Shown one piece after another: positions 7,874-15,838 of a DNA stretch of 17,445 nt; positions within the stretch are counted from its first letter, which is position 1, and every line of letters begins with the position of its first letter. Source of the DNA: Fidelibacterota bacterium. GTDB taxonomy: Bacteria; Fidelibacterota; UBA2242. Where the stretch lies: assembly GCA_023229045.1 (NCBI GenBank), contig JALOAB010000025.1:1-17445 (forward strand), in the 5' to 3' direction. The position numbers and the translations under genes were made by a program. The notes beneath the pieces are model-generated. The model worked only from the letters and a program-made list of their open reading frames with translations, had not been told where the DNA came from and searched no databases.

Positions 7874-8680
7874 TCACATGGGTAGATTATTAATTGCTTC
7901 ATGTTCCATTTCTTTGAAGTACTTGACAGTGCTTACTTTTAAATCGAGCGTGGCTTCATCGTCGCAAACAATTGTACCGTGCGGATGTAATTGCAACATC
8001 GAAACCGTCCACATGTGGTTGACGCTCTCTTCAACGACTTTCTGCAAAGCGCGCGCTTTCCGGTAACTGTTAATGATAATTAAAATTTCGCGCGCTTCCA
8101 TCACGGTGCCGACGCCTACAGTCAGAGCCGTCTTGGGTACTCTGCTGATATTATTATCGAAAAATCGCGAATTGGCGATAATAGTTTCATAAGCTAAAGT
8201 CTTGACGCGGGTACGCGAAGTAATCGAAGAGCCTGGTTCGTTGAAAGCCAGATGTCCGTTAACTCCGATTCCACCCAAAAAAAGATCAAACCCGCCAACC
8301 GTTTTGATTTTCGCTTCATAATCGGCACATTCTGCATCGAGGTCTTTTGCATTGCCGTTCAGAATGTTGATATTCTCACGCGGAATATCAATGTGATCAA
8401 ACAGATAATGATGCATGAAATAATGATAGCTCTCCGGATGATTTTCGGGAAGTCCAACGTATTCATCCATATTGAATGTAATGACATTTTTAAATGAAAC
8501 TTTTTTCTCTTTATATAACCGGACTAAAGCCTGATAGGTGCCAATGGGCGAAGAGCCGGTCGGCAGTCCCAGTATGAATGGTTTTTCCGTAGTCTGTTTA
8601 GCATGATTGATTTTGGCCGCGATGTAGTGCGCGACCCAATTACTCAGCTTATCATAATCTTCATGAATTATTATCCGCAT
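7874..8680 (-). CDS. nagB: glucosamine-6-phosphate deaminase
   Basis: Converts glucosamine-6-phosphate to fructose-6-phosphate and ammonia, feeding amino sugars into glycolysis. At 268 residues it aligns without gaps to E. coli NagB numbering: phosphate-binding GLPTGSSP (38-45), Asp72 in FNMDEYVGLP, and His143/Glu148 in the catalytic block. Position 141, Asp in the E. coli enzyme, is Asn here (GIGVNGHLAFNEP); I believe this variant occurs in other functional NagB proteins. Residues that bind the allosteric activator N-acetylglucosamine-6-phosphate in E. coli (Ser151, Ser152, Arg158, Lys160, Thr161, Tyr254) are all present, so allosteric control is likely kept. The ATG has a clear AAGGAG upstream. 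It is the first gene of a set with DUF4954 and DUF438. No nagA or transporter gene is in the window. Confidence 0.96.
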   Translation of the reverse strand: MRIIIHEDYDKLSNWVAHYIAAKINHAKQTTEKPFILGLPTGSSPIGTYQALVRLYKEKKVSFKNVITFNMDEYVGLPENHPESYHYFMHHYLFDHIDIPRENINILNGNAKDLDAECADYEAKIKTVGGFDLFLGGIGVNGHLAFNEPGSSITSRTRVKTLAYETIIANSRFFDNNISRVPKTALTVGVGTVMEAREILIIINSYRKARALQKVVEESVNHMWTVSMLQLHPHGTIVCDDEATLDLKVSTVKYFKEMEHEAINNLPM

Positions 8681-8904
8681 CTGAAAATCTCCTTTTTTCG
8701 GTTAACAGGTATATAAATTTGATTAGACCATTTAGTTCATTAGAAATTTCTTAAAGTATTTAATGAATAAAGACTTAATGACTATTTTATATCGGTTAAA
8801 AATCACGGAAATAATATATAACAAAATCGCAAATTAACAGAAGAAAAAACTTTTTAGTAACATCCTTGATAGATAGGGAAACATCTTTTATTGCATTAAT
8901 CGAC
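8681..8904. other. AT-rich intergenic region before nagB
   Basis: A 224-nt gap, much more AT-rich than the genes around it, between the end of the NlpC/P60 gene and nagB, both on the minus strand. It probably carries the nagB promoter and the end of the upstream transcript. I found no strong hairpin terminator, no clear -35/-10 pair, no small gene and no RNA. The only certain element is the AAGGAG ribosome site next to nagB. Confidence 0.5.
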
Positions 8905-10071
8905 TTAATCGCTAATTATACGGCGAACCGCATGCAGTCTTTCCCGTAAAAAAGCATCGTAATTATGAGCCGTCGGACTAAGGCTGTTTATCCGAACGAA
9001 CGCCGAGCAATGAATATACTCGGAATTGCCAAGGTAAATAGCGACGTGAGTAATCCGATGGGCGTCTGCGCCAAAAAACAATAAATCGCCCGTTTTAAAT
9101 TTTTCCGGCAAATTAGTCGTATCAACCGCAGTACCTTGTTTGACCTGCATATTGGCATCGCGGGCTAACAGAACACCGTGACGGCGATAGATCGTCTGCG
9201 TAAAACCACTACAATCGCAGGCTTTCACAGAGGCGCCGCCCCACAGATAAGGTCGCCCCAACAAGCTCATCGCCGTCGCGATCACTTTATCCGCATCCGG
9301 AATGCGCATCGTATATTCGGATTCAGCGATCAATTGACTTGAAGGCACGAATCCTCTCCGACCATCAACCAGTTCCACTTCGGTCCAACTTCCGCGTTTT
9401 CCAAGCAGTTTTAAACGATTCCCCAGCACAATATCTGCCACTGGTTGGGATTTTAGTGAAGCTTTTGAGTAAATCGTACCTTCGGTCTCATCATAGACGA
9501 CTTTTGGCGTTTTTTGCCAGGCGGTTTTCAGAGAATCGCCGCCGATCAGCATCCGATCGTCTTCAATCCAGCCTAGATAGCCATCATCAGTCTTGACTAG
9601 ATAGCATCCTTCTTCATTTTTTAAAATTTCAACCGCCAGCCCGCGCAGAGTTTGGGTTACCATATCTTTAAAAACTGAAGGACCGCTCCGCAGGGATTCA
9701 ACCGAGTTAATAATGATACCGAAATCATTCCCGTCCATGGTATCATCCGGTAATAATTTCATCCGGTTTTGCACTTTTTCCGCCGGCAAAGCTTCCAGAA
9801 GTTTCTCATTGAAAGACTGAATAGCCTGGCGCTGGTCGGTATCACCATTGATATAACAGACATTATCCTGAAATTTTATCTCAACAGTCCAGACTGTAGT
9901 CCGCTTATCCGGACAGTACTGGCGGCTCACCTGCTGAGCGATTTCTTCAATTTTATTGATAACGGTTGTTGTATCGGCTTTACTGATATTTACCATACTC
10001 AGCATAAAAATAATTAAAGCAAACCGTCGCGGCGAATCTGCAAGGCTAAATCTGCCGACTTTACCGGGCAT
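8905..10071 (-). CDS. exported NlpC/P60 (C40) peptidase with SH3-like domains, YkfC-like
   Basis: A 388-residue predicted periplasmic cysteine peptidase of the NlpC/P60 family, which cuts gamma-D-Glu to diamino-acid bonds in murein peptides. The chosen ATG at 10071 gives a clean signal peptide (SPRRFALIIFMLSMVNISKA|D) and overlaps the protease stop by 11 nt; the longer in-frame ATG at 10140 would push the signal inward. Two SH3-like regions are likely, at about 125-180 (SLRSGPSVFKDM, then GYLGWIE) and 195-250 (GTIYSKASLKSQP, then RRGFVPSSQ). The catalytic domain has Cys287 in YLWGGASVKACDCSGF, His342 in THVAIYLG and His354 in YIHCSA. This layout resembles the Bacteroides YkfC enzyme, which acts on recycled murein peptides with free N-terminal L-Ala; same specificity is inference. 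The N-terminal ~90 mature residues are not recognised. Confidence 0.9.
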   Translation of the reverse strand: MPGKVGRFSLADSPRRFALIIFMLSMVNISKADTTTVINKIEEIAQQVSRQYCPDKRTTVWTVEIKFQDNVCYINGDTDQRQAIQSFNEKLLEALPAEKVQNRMKLLPDDTMDGNDFGIIINSVESLRSGPSVFKDMVTQTLRGLAVEILKNEEGCYLVKTDDGYLGWIEDDRMLIGGDSLKTAWQKTPKVVYDETEGTIYSKASLKSQPVADIVLGNRLKLLGKRGSWTEVELVDGRRGFVPSSQLIAESEYTMRIPDADKVIATAMSLLGRPYLWGGASVKACDCSGFTQTIYRRHGVLLARDANMQVKQGTAVDTTNLPEKFKTGDLLFFGADAHRITHVAIYLGNSEYIHCSAFVRINSLSPTAHNYDAFLRERLHAVRRIISD

Positions 10072-11707
10072 AACCCAGCGTGGTCTTGTATTCCGCATCG
10101 TTATCGAGCGATTTGATGGTTTCAGCGATGACCTTATCATATTTCAGATCGGCTTTAATTTGGCCGGTAAGACCACCCTCCAGCATTGCAAACTGACTTT
10201 CGATTGCGCGCTGAATCATCAACCGGTTGGCCTCAAATTCCACCTCTTTCAGCGAATCGAATATCGCGTAAACCGGTTGCAGATCAACTTGCACATTCTT
10301 CAGACGCTTATCCTCAGAAATCAATTTCTCCGTCTCGCGAATGCTTTTTTCGGTTTTGTCGGTAAATTGAAAACCGGATTTATCGAGAAAAGATTTAAAA
10401 TTATCTAAAACAGTATCGTCGATTGCTCGCGGTAATTCACGATGCTCGGTTTTGTATTTGACGGCAAACGAATAGAATTGATTCTGGCGCCAGAGGTCGG
10501 TTATATATTCTGATTGTGATTCAGGTTCAACGACAACATCCGGAGTGATGCCGCCTTTACTTTTCAACAGGCGATTATTGCGGGAGAAAAAAATCGAATC
10601 CTGCGGTGCTTCGGATACAATTAATTTCGGATTTTTGATAAAATTCGGTTTCTGTATCAAACGTCCGCTGGGAATGTAATACTTGGCGGTGGTGATCTTG
10701 ACTGAATGTTCTTTATCCACCCTGAAAAGGGTCTGCACCAATCCTTTACCAAAACTAGGCGAACCGACGACAACTCCACGGTCGAGGTCCTGGATGATAC
10801 CGGCCACAATCTCACTGGCTGAAGCGCTCCCGCCATTGATTAAAACTGCGATTTTTACCGACTCATCCAGAAGCGGTCGACGGCTGGAGGTATAAATACG
10901 GTTGGCATTTTCATTCCGTCCACGGGTCAGTAATAGTGTATCACCCGGCTGGGTGAACAATTCGGCGACTCCCAGGGCTTCCTCCAATAAACCACCGGGA
11001 TTACTCCGCAAATCCAGGACTAAAGATTCGAGTTTACCTCTTTTCTTGAGGTTATCAATAGCCTGACGAATTTCAGCCGTAGCGCCTTTGGAAAACTCGG
11101 CCAGTCGGATATATCCGATGCCATCTTTCAAATAATCGGTATAAGAAATGTCATTGACCGAAATTTTGGCGCGTTCCAGTATATAGACTTTGTCTTCCGA
11201 GATGCCGGGACGGCGAATCAGCAATTCAACTTTAGTTCCGACATTTCCACGGATCAAGCGGGTGGATTTATTGAGATCGAGACCAACGGTTGTAACTGTA
11301 TCGACTTTCAGAATCTGATCACCGGGCAATATATTGGCTTTTTTGCCGGGACTGCCGTCAATCGGTGAAATAACCGTCAGGGTATCGTTGCGCATACTGA
11401 TCCGCAAGCCGACTCCGCCATATTCTCCCTTGGAAAGGATTTCGAGTGGCTCCTTCTCCTCTTCAGTCATATAAACTGTATAAGGATCAAGATTGGCGGT
11501 CATATTGCGAATATTACTTTCCGTCAAAGCGGAAGCATCAATCGGATCAGCATAATTCAACAAAATCTGCCGGTATACCGCATTATAAAGTTTATATGAA
11601 TCGGATATTTCCTTGTATATATCTGTTGTGGAAAATGCCAGTAAAAAGGTTACCGAAACCAGAATGGCGATCCAGATTCGGGTTGATTTTCTACAATTAA
11701 ATTTCAT
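10061..11707 (-). CDS. S41 carboxy-terminal processing protease
   Basis: A 548-residue envelope serine protease of the Ctp/Prc family, which trims or degrades periplasmic proteins. Residues 11-26 are an uncleaved membrane anchor or signal peptide. A PDZ domain covers about 88-165 (GEYGGVGLRI, then ILPGDQILKVD). The protease domain contains VLDLRSNPGGLLEEA (230-244), nucleophile Ser296 in GGSASASEIVAG and general-base Lys321 in SFGKGLVQT; the 25-residue spacing matches known Ctp enzymes. After the catalytic core, a charged, largely helical tail of about 150 residues (395-548) follows, as in Bacteroidetes and related groups. The start overlaps the tmk stop by 4 nt (ATGA) and the end overlaps the NlpC/P60 gene by 11 nt, so translation is probably coupled. 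The downstream peptidase suggests joint envelope maintenance. Confidence 0.95.
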   Translation of the reverse strand: MKFNCRKSTRIWIAILVSVTFLLAFSTTDIYKEISDSYKLYNAVYRQILLNYADPIDASALTESNIRNMTANLDPYTVYMTEEEKEPLEILSKGEYGGVGLRISMRNDTLTVISPIDGSPGKKANILPGDQILKVDTVTTVGLDLNKSTRLIRGNVGTKVELLIRRPGISEDKVYILERAKISVNDISYTDYLKDGIGYIRLAEFSKGATAEIRQAIDNLKKRGKLESLVLDLRSNPGGLLEEALGVAELFTQPGDTLLLTRGRNENANRIYTSSRRPLLDESVKIAVLINGGSASASEIVAGIIQDLDRGVVVGSPSFGKGLVQTLFRVDKEHSVKITTAKYYIPSGRLIQKPNFIKNPKLIVSEAPQDSIFFSRNNRLLKSKGGITPDVVVEPESQSEYITDLWRQNQFYSFAVKYKTEHRELPRAIDDTVLDNFKSFLDKSGFQFTDKTEKSIRETEKLISEDKRLKNVQVDLQPVYAIFDSLKEVEFEANRLMIQRAIESQFAMLEGGLTGQIKADLKYDKVIAETIKSLDNDAEYKTTLGYAR

Positions 11708-12336
11708 GTTTGATTCCTTTTTAACAATCTTTCATAAGCCTGCCACACTTCCTTAGATACCAACTCCTCCTTTTTGGTTCCATCAATCAGACAAATTCTT
11801 TGCGGCTCGAGTCCGGCTAATGTTAAAAAACCCTGTCGGATTTTTTCCTGAAAGTTATGATGCTCTCTTTCGAGCCGATCCAGATCGCGGCTACCAAAGC
11901 GTCGGGTTCTTTCCTCCGTCGGAATGTCAAAAAGTAAAGTCAAATCAGGCACCAGGTTGTCGGTGGCAATCCGATTCAATGCCCTGATAAAATTCAGGTC
12001 AATCCCACGACCATAACCCTGATAGACGGTCGTCGAATCATAAAAGCGGTCGCAGATGGCAATCTTCCCTTCCTCAAGAGCCGGTTGGATTAATTCGCGG
12101 CAGAGCTGAGCGCGACTGGCCGAATAGAGTAAAAGTTCGGTAATCGCACACATTTCGGAGTTCGATTTATCCAGCAGGATTTCGCGGATATTTTCGCCGA
12201 TCGGAGTGCCACCCGGTTCACGAAAAAGGATATTCGGAATCGAATTTTTGTTAAGTTTCTGAATAAAATGATTGATCTGGGTTGTCTTGCCCGAACCATC
12301 AATGCCTTCGAAGGTGATCAGAAAACCTCTCGACAT
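11704..12336 (-). CDS. tmk: thymidylate kinase
   Basis: Phosphorylates dTMP to dTDP with ATP, needed for DNA synthesis and also for the dTTP used in dTDP-sugar synthesis. The 210-residue length is normal. Visible are the P-loop FEGIDGSGKTTQ (9-20), the DRX-type motif CDRFYDSTTVYQG (dTMP binding) and an arginine-rich lid (RRFGSRDLDRLERE), which indicates the E. coli-like type II enzyme. A good ribosome site (aaggaagga) lies 9 nt before the ATG and overlaps the end of the thioesterase gene region. It ends in an ATGA overlap with the S41 protease gene. Confidence 0.96.
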   Translation of the reverse strand: MSRGFLITFEGIDGSGKTTQINHFIQKLNKNSIPNILFREPGGTPIGENIREILLDKSNSEMCAITELLLYSASRAQLCRELIQPALEEGKIAICDRFYDSTTVYQGYGRGIDLNFIRALNRIATDNLVPDLTLLFDIPTEERTRRFGSRDLDRLEREHHNFQEKIRQGFLTLAGLEPQRICLIDGTKKEELVSKEVWQAYERLLKRNQT

Positions 12337-12352
12337 GGATTAAAATCCTTCC

Positions 12353-12760
12353 TTATCCCAACCTGGCTTGCAGCAATTGCCGGAAAAAATGCGGCGGACG
12401 TACCGCTTTTCCGGCTTTATTGATAAATGCATGAACTGTGTAGCCGCTGGCGAGAACCGTTTCCTCATTTTCACGGATTATTTCATAATTGATTTTCAGA
12501 CGCGCGCTTGGCGGCGCAGAGATCCGGCTGATTATGGTAAGCAGTTCGTCGAAATGAGCGCTTTTTTGATATACGCAATGCGCTTCCACGACGGGCATGG
12601 CATAACCGTTTCGCTCGAATTCGCTGTACGGCATCCCGAGCGCGCGCATCATTTCATCCCGCGCCGCTTCGAAAAATTCCAGATAGCGCGAATAATAAAC
12701 TACCCCGAGGTAGTCGACATCCCGGTATCTGACGCGAAACTGATATCGATGCCTATACAT
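12353..12760 (-). CDS. acyl-CoA thioesterase, YbgC/4HBT family
   Basis: A 135-residue hot-dog-fold thioesterase of the 4-hydroxybenzoyl-CoA thioesterase family. The N-terminal motif VRYRDVDYLGVVYYSRYLEF carries the family Asp (Asp16, second Asp of DVD) and the long helix follows (FFEAARDEMMRALG). YbgC-type enzymes hydrolyse acyl-CoA or act near acyl-ACP and phospholipid synthesis; the exact substrate here cannot be read. It lies 15 nt after accA and 16 nt before tmk, so the context is fatty-acid metabolism within the large gene run. Full-length for the family with no missing core residue visible. Confidence 0.9.
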   Translation of the reverse strand: MYRHRYQFRVRYRDVDYLGVVYYSRYLEFFEAARDEMMRALGMPYSEFERNGYAMPVVEAHCVYQKSAHFDELLTIISRISAPPSARLKINYEIIRENEETVLASGYTVHAFINKAGKAVRPPHFFRQLLQARLG

Positions 12761-12775
12761 AACGCTGGTCTAATC

Positions 12776-13756
12776 TTATTTGGCTTTCGGCTTTTTTTCG
12801 ACCGTTTTCCAGGATCCCATACGGGCATATTTTTCGATTCGCTGATCGACCAGTTCATCAATTGGAATCGGGACGAGTTCCGACAAATATTTTAAAAGCA
12901 CATCCTTCAGAATCTCAGCCATCCGATCCGGATCCCGATGAGCCCCGCCAATCGGCTCGGGAATTATTCCATCGGCGATTTTAAAGCTTTCGATATCGCG
13001 GGCGGTTACTTTCATAGCCTCCGCGACTAAGGGCGCTTTGGAAACATCGTGATATATGATCGAAGCGCAACCTTCCGGCGTAATGACCGAATACCAGGTG
13101 TTTTCCAGTAAAAGAATCCGATCACCAACGCCGATTCCGAGCGCTCCGCCGCTGGCGCCTTCTCCGATAACTACCACGATAATCGGAGTGCGCAGGCGCG
13201 CCATCTCAAGTAAATTTCTGGCAATTGCTTCAGCCTGACCGCGTTCTTCGGCTCCGATCCCCGGAAAAGCGCCCTGGGTATCGATCAATGAAATTACCGG
13301 TCGGTGAAATTTCTCAGCCAGTTTCATAGCCCGCAGAGCCTTGCGATATCCTTCCGGATGCATCATCCCGAAATTACGATACAGGTTCTCTTTAGTCGTA
13401 CGCCCCTTCTGCTGACCGATCAGCATAACTTTATAATCATCGATAGTCGCCATTCCAGTAACGATCGACTTATCGTCAGCATAATGCCTGTCTCCGTGAA
13501 TTTCGATGAAATCCGAACACATTCTTTTGATATAATCAAGAGTATATGGTCGATCCGGATGACGGGCCAGCTGGACTCTCTGCCAGCGTGTCAGACCTGA
13601 ATAAGTTTTTTGGATGAGACGGTTGAGTTTGGTCTTAGACTTCTCGATTTCAGGACTCAAGTCTATCCCGCTGGAGGCGCTTTGCTCGCGCAACTCTTCG
13701 ATTTTCTTTTCCATTTCGAGGATCGGTTTCTCGAAATCGAGGGCTATTTCACTCAT
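12776..13756 (-). CDS. accA: acetyl-CoA carboxylase carboxyltransferase subunit alpha
   Basis: Alpha half of the carboxyltransferase that moves the carboxyl group from biotin to acetyl-CoA, giving malonyl-CoA, the first step of fatty-acid synthesis. The 326-residue length fits AccA. Recognisable blocks are the N-terminal helical region (ILEMEKKIEELREQ), QLARHPDRPYTLDYI, FIEIHGDRHYADD, the crotonase-fold core DTQGAFPGIGAEERGQAEAI, VVIGEGASGGALGIGVGD and ENTWYSVITPEGCASIIY. The beta subunit (accD) and biotin genes are not in the window. It starts 7 nt after the stop of the glycosyltransferase fusion with no clear ribosome site, so it is probably translated by coupling. Confidence 0.97.
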   Translation of the reverse strand: MSEIALDFEKPILEMEKKIEELREQSASSGIDLSPEIEKSKTKLNRLIQKTYSGLTRWQRVQLARHPDRPYTLDYIKRMCSDFIEIHGDRHYADDKSIVTGMATIDDYKVMLIGQQKGRTTKENLYRNFGMMHPEGYRKALRAMKLAEKFHRPVISLIDTQGAFPGIGAEERGQAEAIARNLLEMARLRTPIIVVVIGEGASGGALGIGVGDRILLLENTWYSVITPEGCASIIYHDVSKAPLVAEAMKVTARDIESFKIADGIIPEPIGGAHRDPDRMAEILKDVLLKYLSELVPIPIDELVDQRIEKYARMGSWKTVEKKPKAK

Positions 13757-13763
13757 CGTATTC

Positions 13764-15836
13764 TCATATTTTTAATATCGTTTTTAAGATGATCTCGACG
13801 TCGAGAAACAACGAATGGTTTTGCATATACAAATATTCGTAATTCTGCTTATCGATCTCATCGGTGCGGTGATTCTTGCTCACGCGGAACAGGCCGGTCA
13901 AACCGGGTTTATATCGCAGACTGCGCTCACTATTTCCCACCGGTATCAGTTCGCTTCCCACCAGACTTAAATCTCCGGCAATTATCGAAAAAAGCAACGG
14001 AAAACGATTGATGAATACCCGGGCATGATTGCCGCCATTTCTTTTAATAAAAGTCAGGGCTTCGATCTGAGTCCCCTCGACTCCAATAAATACGGTCTTG
14101 TGAAATTTATACCCCATCAGGTATGCCAGCGGAATCATAAAAGGCGCCAACAATATGACTCCCGCTACCGAAACCACCAGATCAAAAACGCGCTTGCTAA
14201 CCCGATTACCCATATGAAACAGATTATAATCGACTTCCAGAAGCGGAATATCTTCAATATTCTCGACACTGGATTTACCCAGAATATAATCCAGCTGGCG
14301 CGGAACAATCTTGATGTTGGTGCGGTACTGTTTAATTCTATCAACGATTCCGAGGATATCGTCGTTATTGAACCGATCGGTGGTGAAGATAATTTCAGTC
14401 GCGCGATTGATTCTGATAATTTCGGGCAGATCGCTTACCAGTCCCAAAAAAGGAAATCCGACAATATCTTCGCTTCCGTAATTTTTATCGACAAAACCAA
14501 GGATCTCAAAACCATGTTCGATATGAGTCTTGAGCTTACGGGCAATTCGCTCGCCTTCTTTACCGGCTCCGATAATAATTGTGCGTCTTGACAGCAGAGC
14601 TTTCGATAAAGACGAAGCCGGTTGAATGATGCGGCGGCGCTGTAAAAATAATAAAATCACCCGCCAGCCTGGTAGAAAGAGCGTTACAATTATAAAACTC
14701 CAGATTAACATATGCGGAGAATATATAAAATCCTTGAACGCCAGATTAAAGATCAGCGAGGCGAAGAAACTCAGTACCGATGCTACTACTGCCCGTGAAT
14801 ATGAAAGTTCGCGGCGATCATATAATCCGATCGAATAACCGGTTCCCAGCCACAATAATAAATAAAAAATAAGCATGGATAACAGTGACGAATATCCGGG
14901 GATGGGACGCGGTTGCAATTGATGCGCCACCAATATTGCGGCTGAGAGCGCGATACCGTCTACAAACATAACGATTCGACGCCGAAAAATCCGGCCGCCA
15001 AATGATATCAGCCCGCGGAAGAATATGCCGCACTTAAAAATAATATCCGTAACCAGCGAATAACTTCTGGTGAAGTGCTTTCTGGAAAAAATATCCATCG
15101 CCCGATAGAACACTACGAAATTATCGAAAGCGGCATGCTTGGTGCTTTCGCCTTTATAATGAATGATTTTTGTGCCGGGTACGTAAAATATTTTCCAACC
15201 ACCCTTTTTTATACGATAACAGTAATCCAGATCTTCACCATATAAAAAATAGGCTTCATCCAGACCGCCGATCTTCTCATAAACGGTTCTGCGAAACATT
15301 AAAAACGACCCACTAACCGCATCCACCTCCGTCATCTGATCCGGATCAAGGTAGGTTAGATTGTAACGCGAAAAGGCTTTGACCTTCGGAAATAATCGGC
15401 TCAAGCCGAGCAATTTGGGTAACGCCACCGCCGGCGTGGGAAAGGTGCGGCGACAGGCTAACTGAAGCGTTCCGTCAGCATTTAATATTTTACAACCGGC
15501 GGCGCCGGCTTCGGGATGATCCTCAAAGAACTTAACCATAACATTGATCGTATCTTCCTGAAGCATCGTATCCGGATTCAGCAATAAAATAAACTCACCG
15601 CGCGCAATCGCCAGTCCCTGATTACAAGCCGCGGCGAAGCCTTTATTGGAGTGATTTTCGATCAATAGGATTTCGGGAAATTTTTGCCGGATTAAATTGA
15701 CACTACCATCGACCGAGTCATTATCAACGACGATAATCTCATGTTCCATTCCGTCTAGTGCATTCTTAAGTGATAAAATGCACTGCTGCAGAAATTCCTT
15801 GACGTTATAGCTAACTATGATGACCGAAATGCGCAT
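13764..15836 (-). CDS. glycosyltransferase family 2 fused to a PHPT/sugar-transferase-like membrane module
   Basis: A 690-residue fusion. Residues 1-235 are a GT2 enzyme of the WbbL rhamnosyltransferase type: SVIIVSYN, DND (38-40), LLLNPDT (84-90), AVSGSFLMFRR and LYGEDLDYCYRI. Residues 287-400 hold about four membrane helices, and 418-510 a Rossmann-like domain (IIGAGKEGERIA), as in polyprenyl-phosphate hexose-1-phosphate transferases such as WcaJ/WbaP. Residues 546-690 match the C-terminal sugar transferase region: KRVFDLVVS, a Pro565 helix break, GDLSLVG, KPGLTGLFRVS and a final SLFLDVEIILKT. However, the canonical YKFRSM and SLDELPQL blocks are degenerate: the catalytic Asp-Glu pair appears as Asn610-Arg611 (INRFPLLFSII). 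The C-terminal half may therefore be inactive, an anchor or a divergent enzyme. Neighbours rmlD and a Dpm1-like gene suggest surface polysaccharide synthesis. Confidence 0.9.
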   Translation of the reverse strand: MRISVIIVSYNVKEFLQQCILSLKNALDGMEHEIIVVDNDSVDGSVNLIRQKFPEILLIENHSNKGFAAACNQGLAIARGEFILLLNPDTMLQEDTINVMVKFFEDHPEAGAAGCKILNADGTLQLACRRTFPTPAVALPKLLGLSRLFPKVKAFSRYNLTYLDPDQMTEVDAVSGSFLMFRRTVYEKIGGLDEAYFLYGEDLDYCYRIKKGGWKIFYVPGTKIIHYKGESTKHAAFDNFVVFYRAMDIFSRKHFTRSYSLVTDIIFKCGIFFRGLISFGGRIFRRRIVMFVDGIALSAAILVAHQLQPRPIPGYSSLLSMLIFYLLLWLGTGYSIGLYDRRELSYSRAVVASVLSFFASLIFNLAFKDFIYSPHMLIWSFIIVTLFLPGWRVILLFLQRRRIIQPASSLSKALLSRRTIIIGAGKEGERIARKLKTHIEHGFEILGFVDKNYGSEDIVGFPFLGLVSDLPEIIRINRATEIIFTTDRFNNDDILGIVDRIKQYRTNIKIVPRQLDYILGKSSVENIEDIPLLEVDYNLFHMGNRVSKRVFDLVVSVAGVILLAPFMIPLAYLMGYKFHKTVFIGVEGTQIEALTFIKRNGGNHARVFINRFPLLFSIIAGDLSLVGSELIPVGNSERSLRYKPGLTGLFRVSKNHRTDEIDKQNYEYLYMQNHSLFLDVEIILKTILKI

Positions 15837-15838
15837 TT

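Noticed and set aside
8835..8870. Possible terminator after the NlpC/P60 gene (ACT-AAAA-AGT followed by T run on the minus strand)
   Set aside because: The stem is only about 3 bp, too weak to support a terminator call.
10072..10140. Longer start for the NlpC/P60 gene at 10140
   Set aside because: It would overlap the protease gene by 80 nt and place the signal peptide some 35-40 residues inside the protein; ATG 10071 gives a normal export signal.
12368..12895. 175-codon open frame on the plus strand
   Set aside because: It is antisense to the thioesterase and accA genes, both well supported by motifs.
14025..14591. 188-codon open frame on the plus strand
   Set aside because: It lies wholly antisense to the glycosyltransferase fusion, shows no recognisable motif and has no ribosome site; it mirrors the coding strand's composition.
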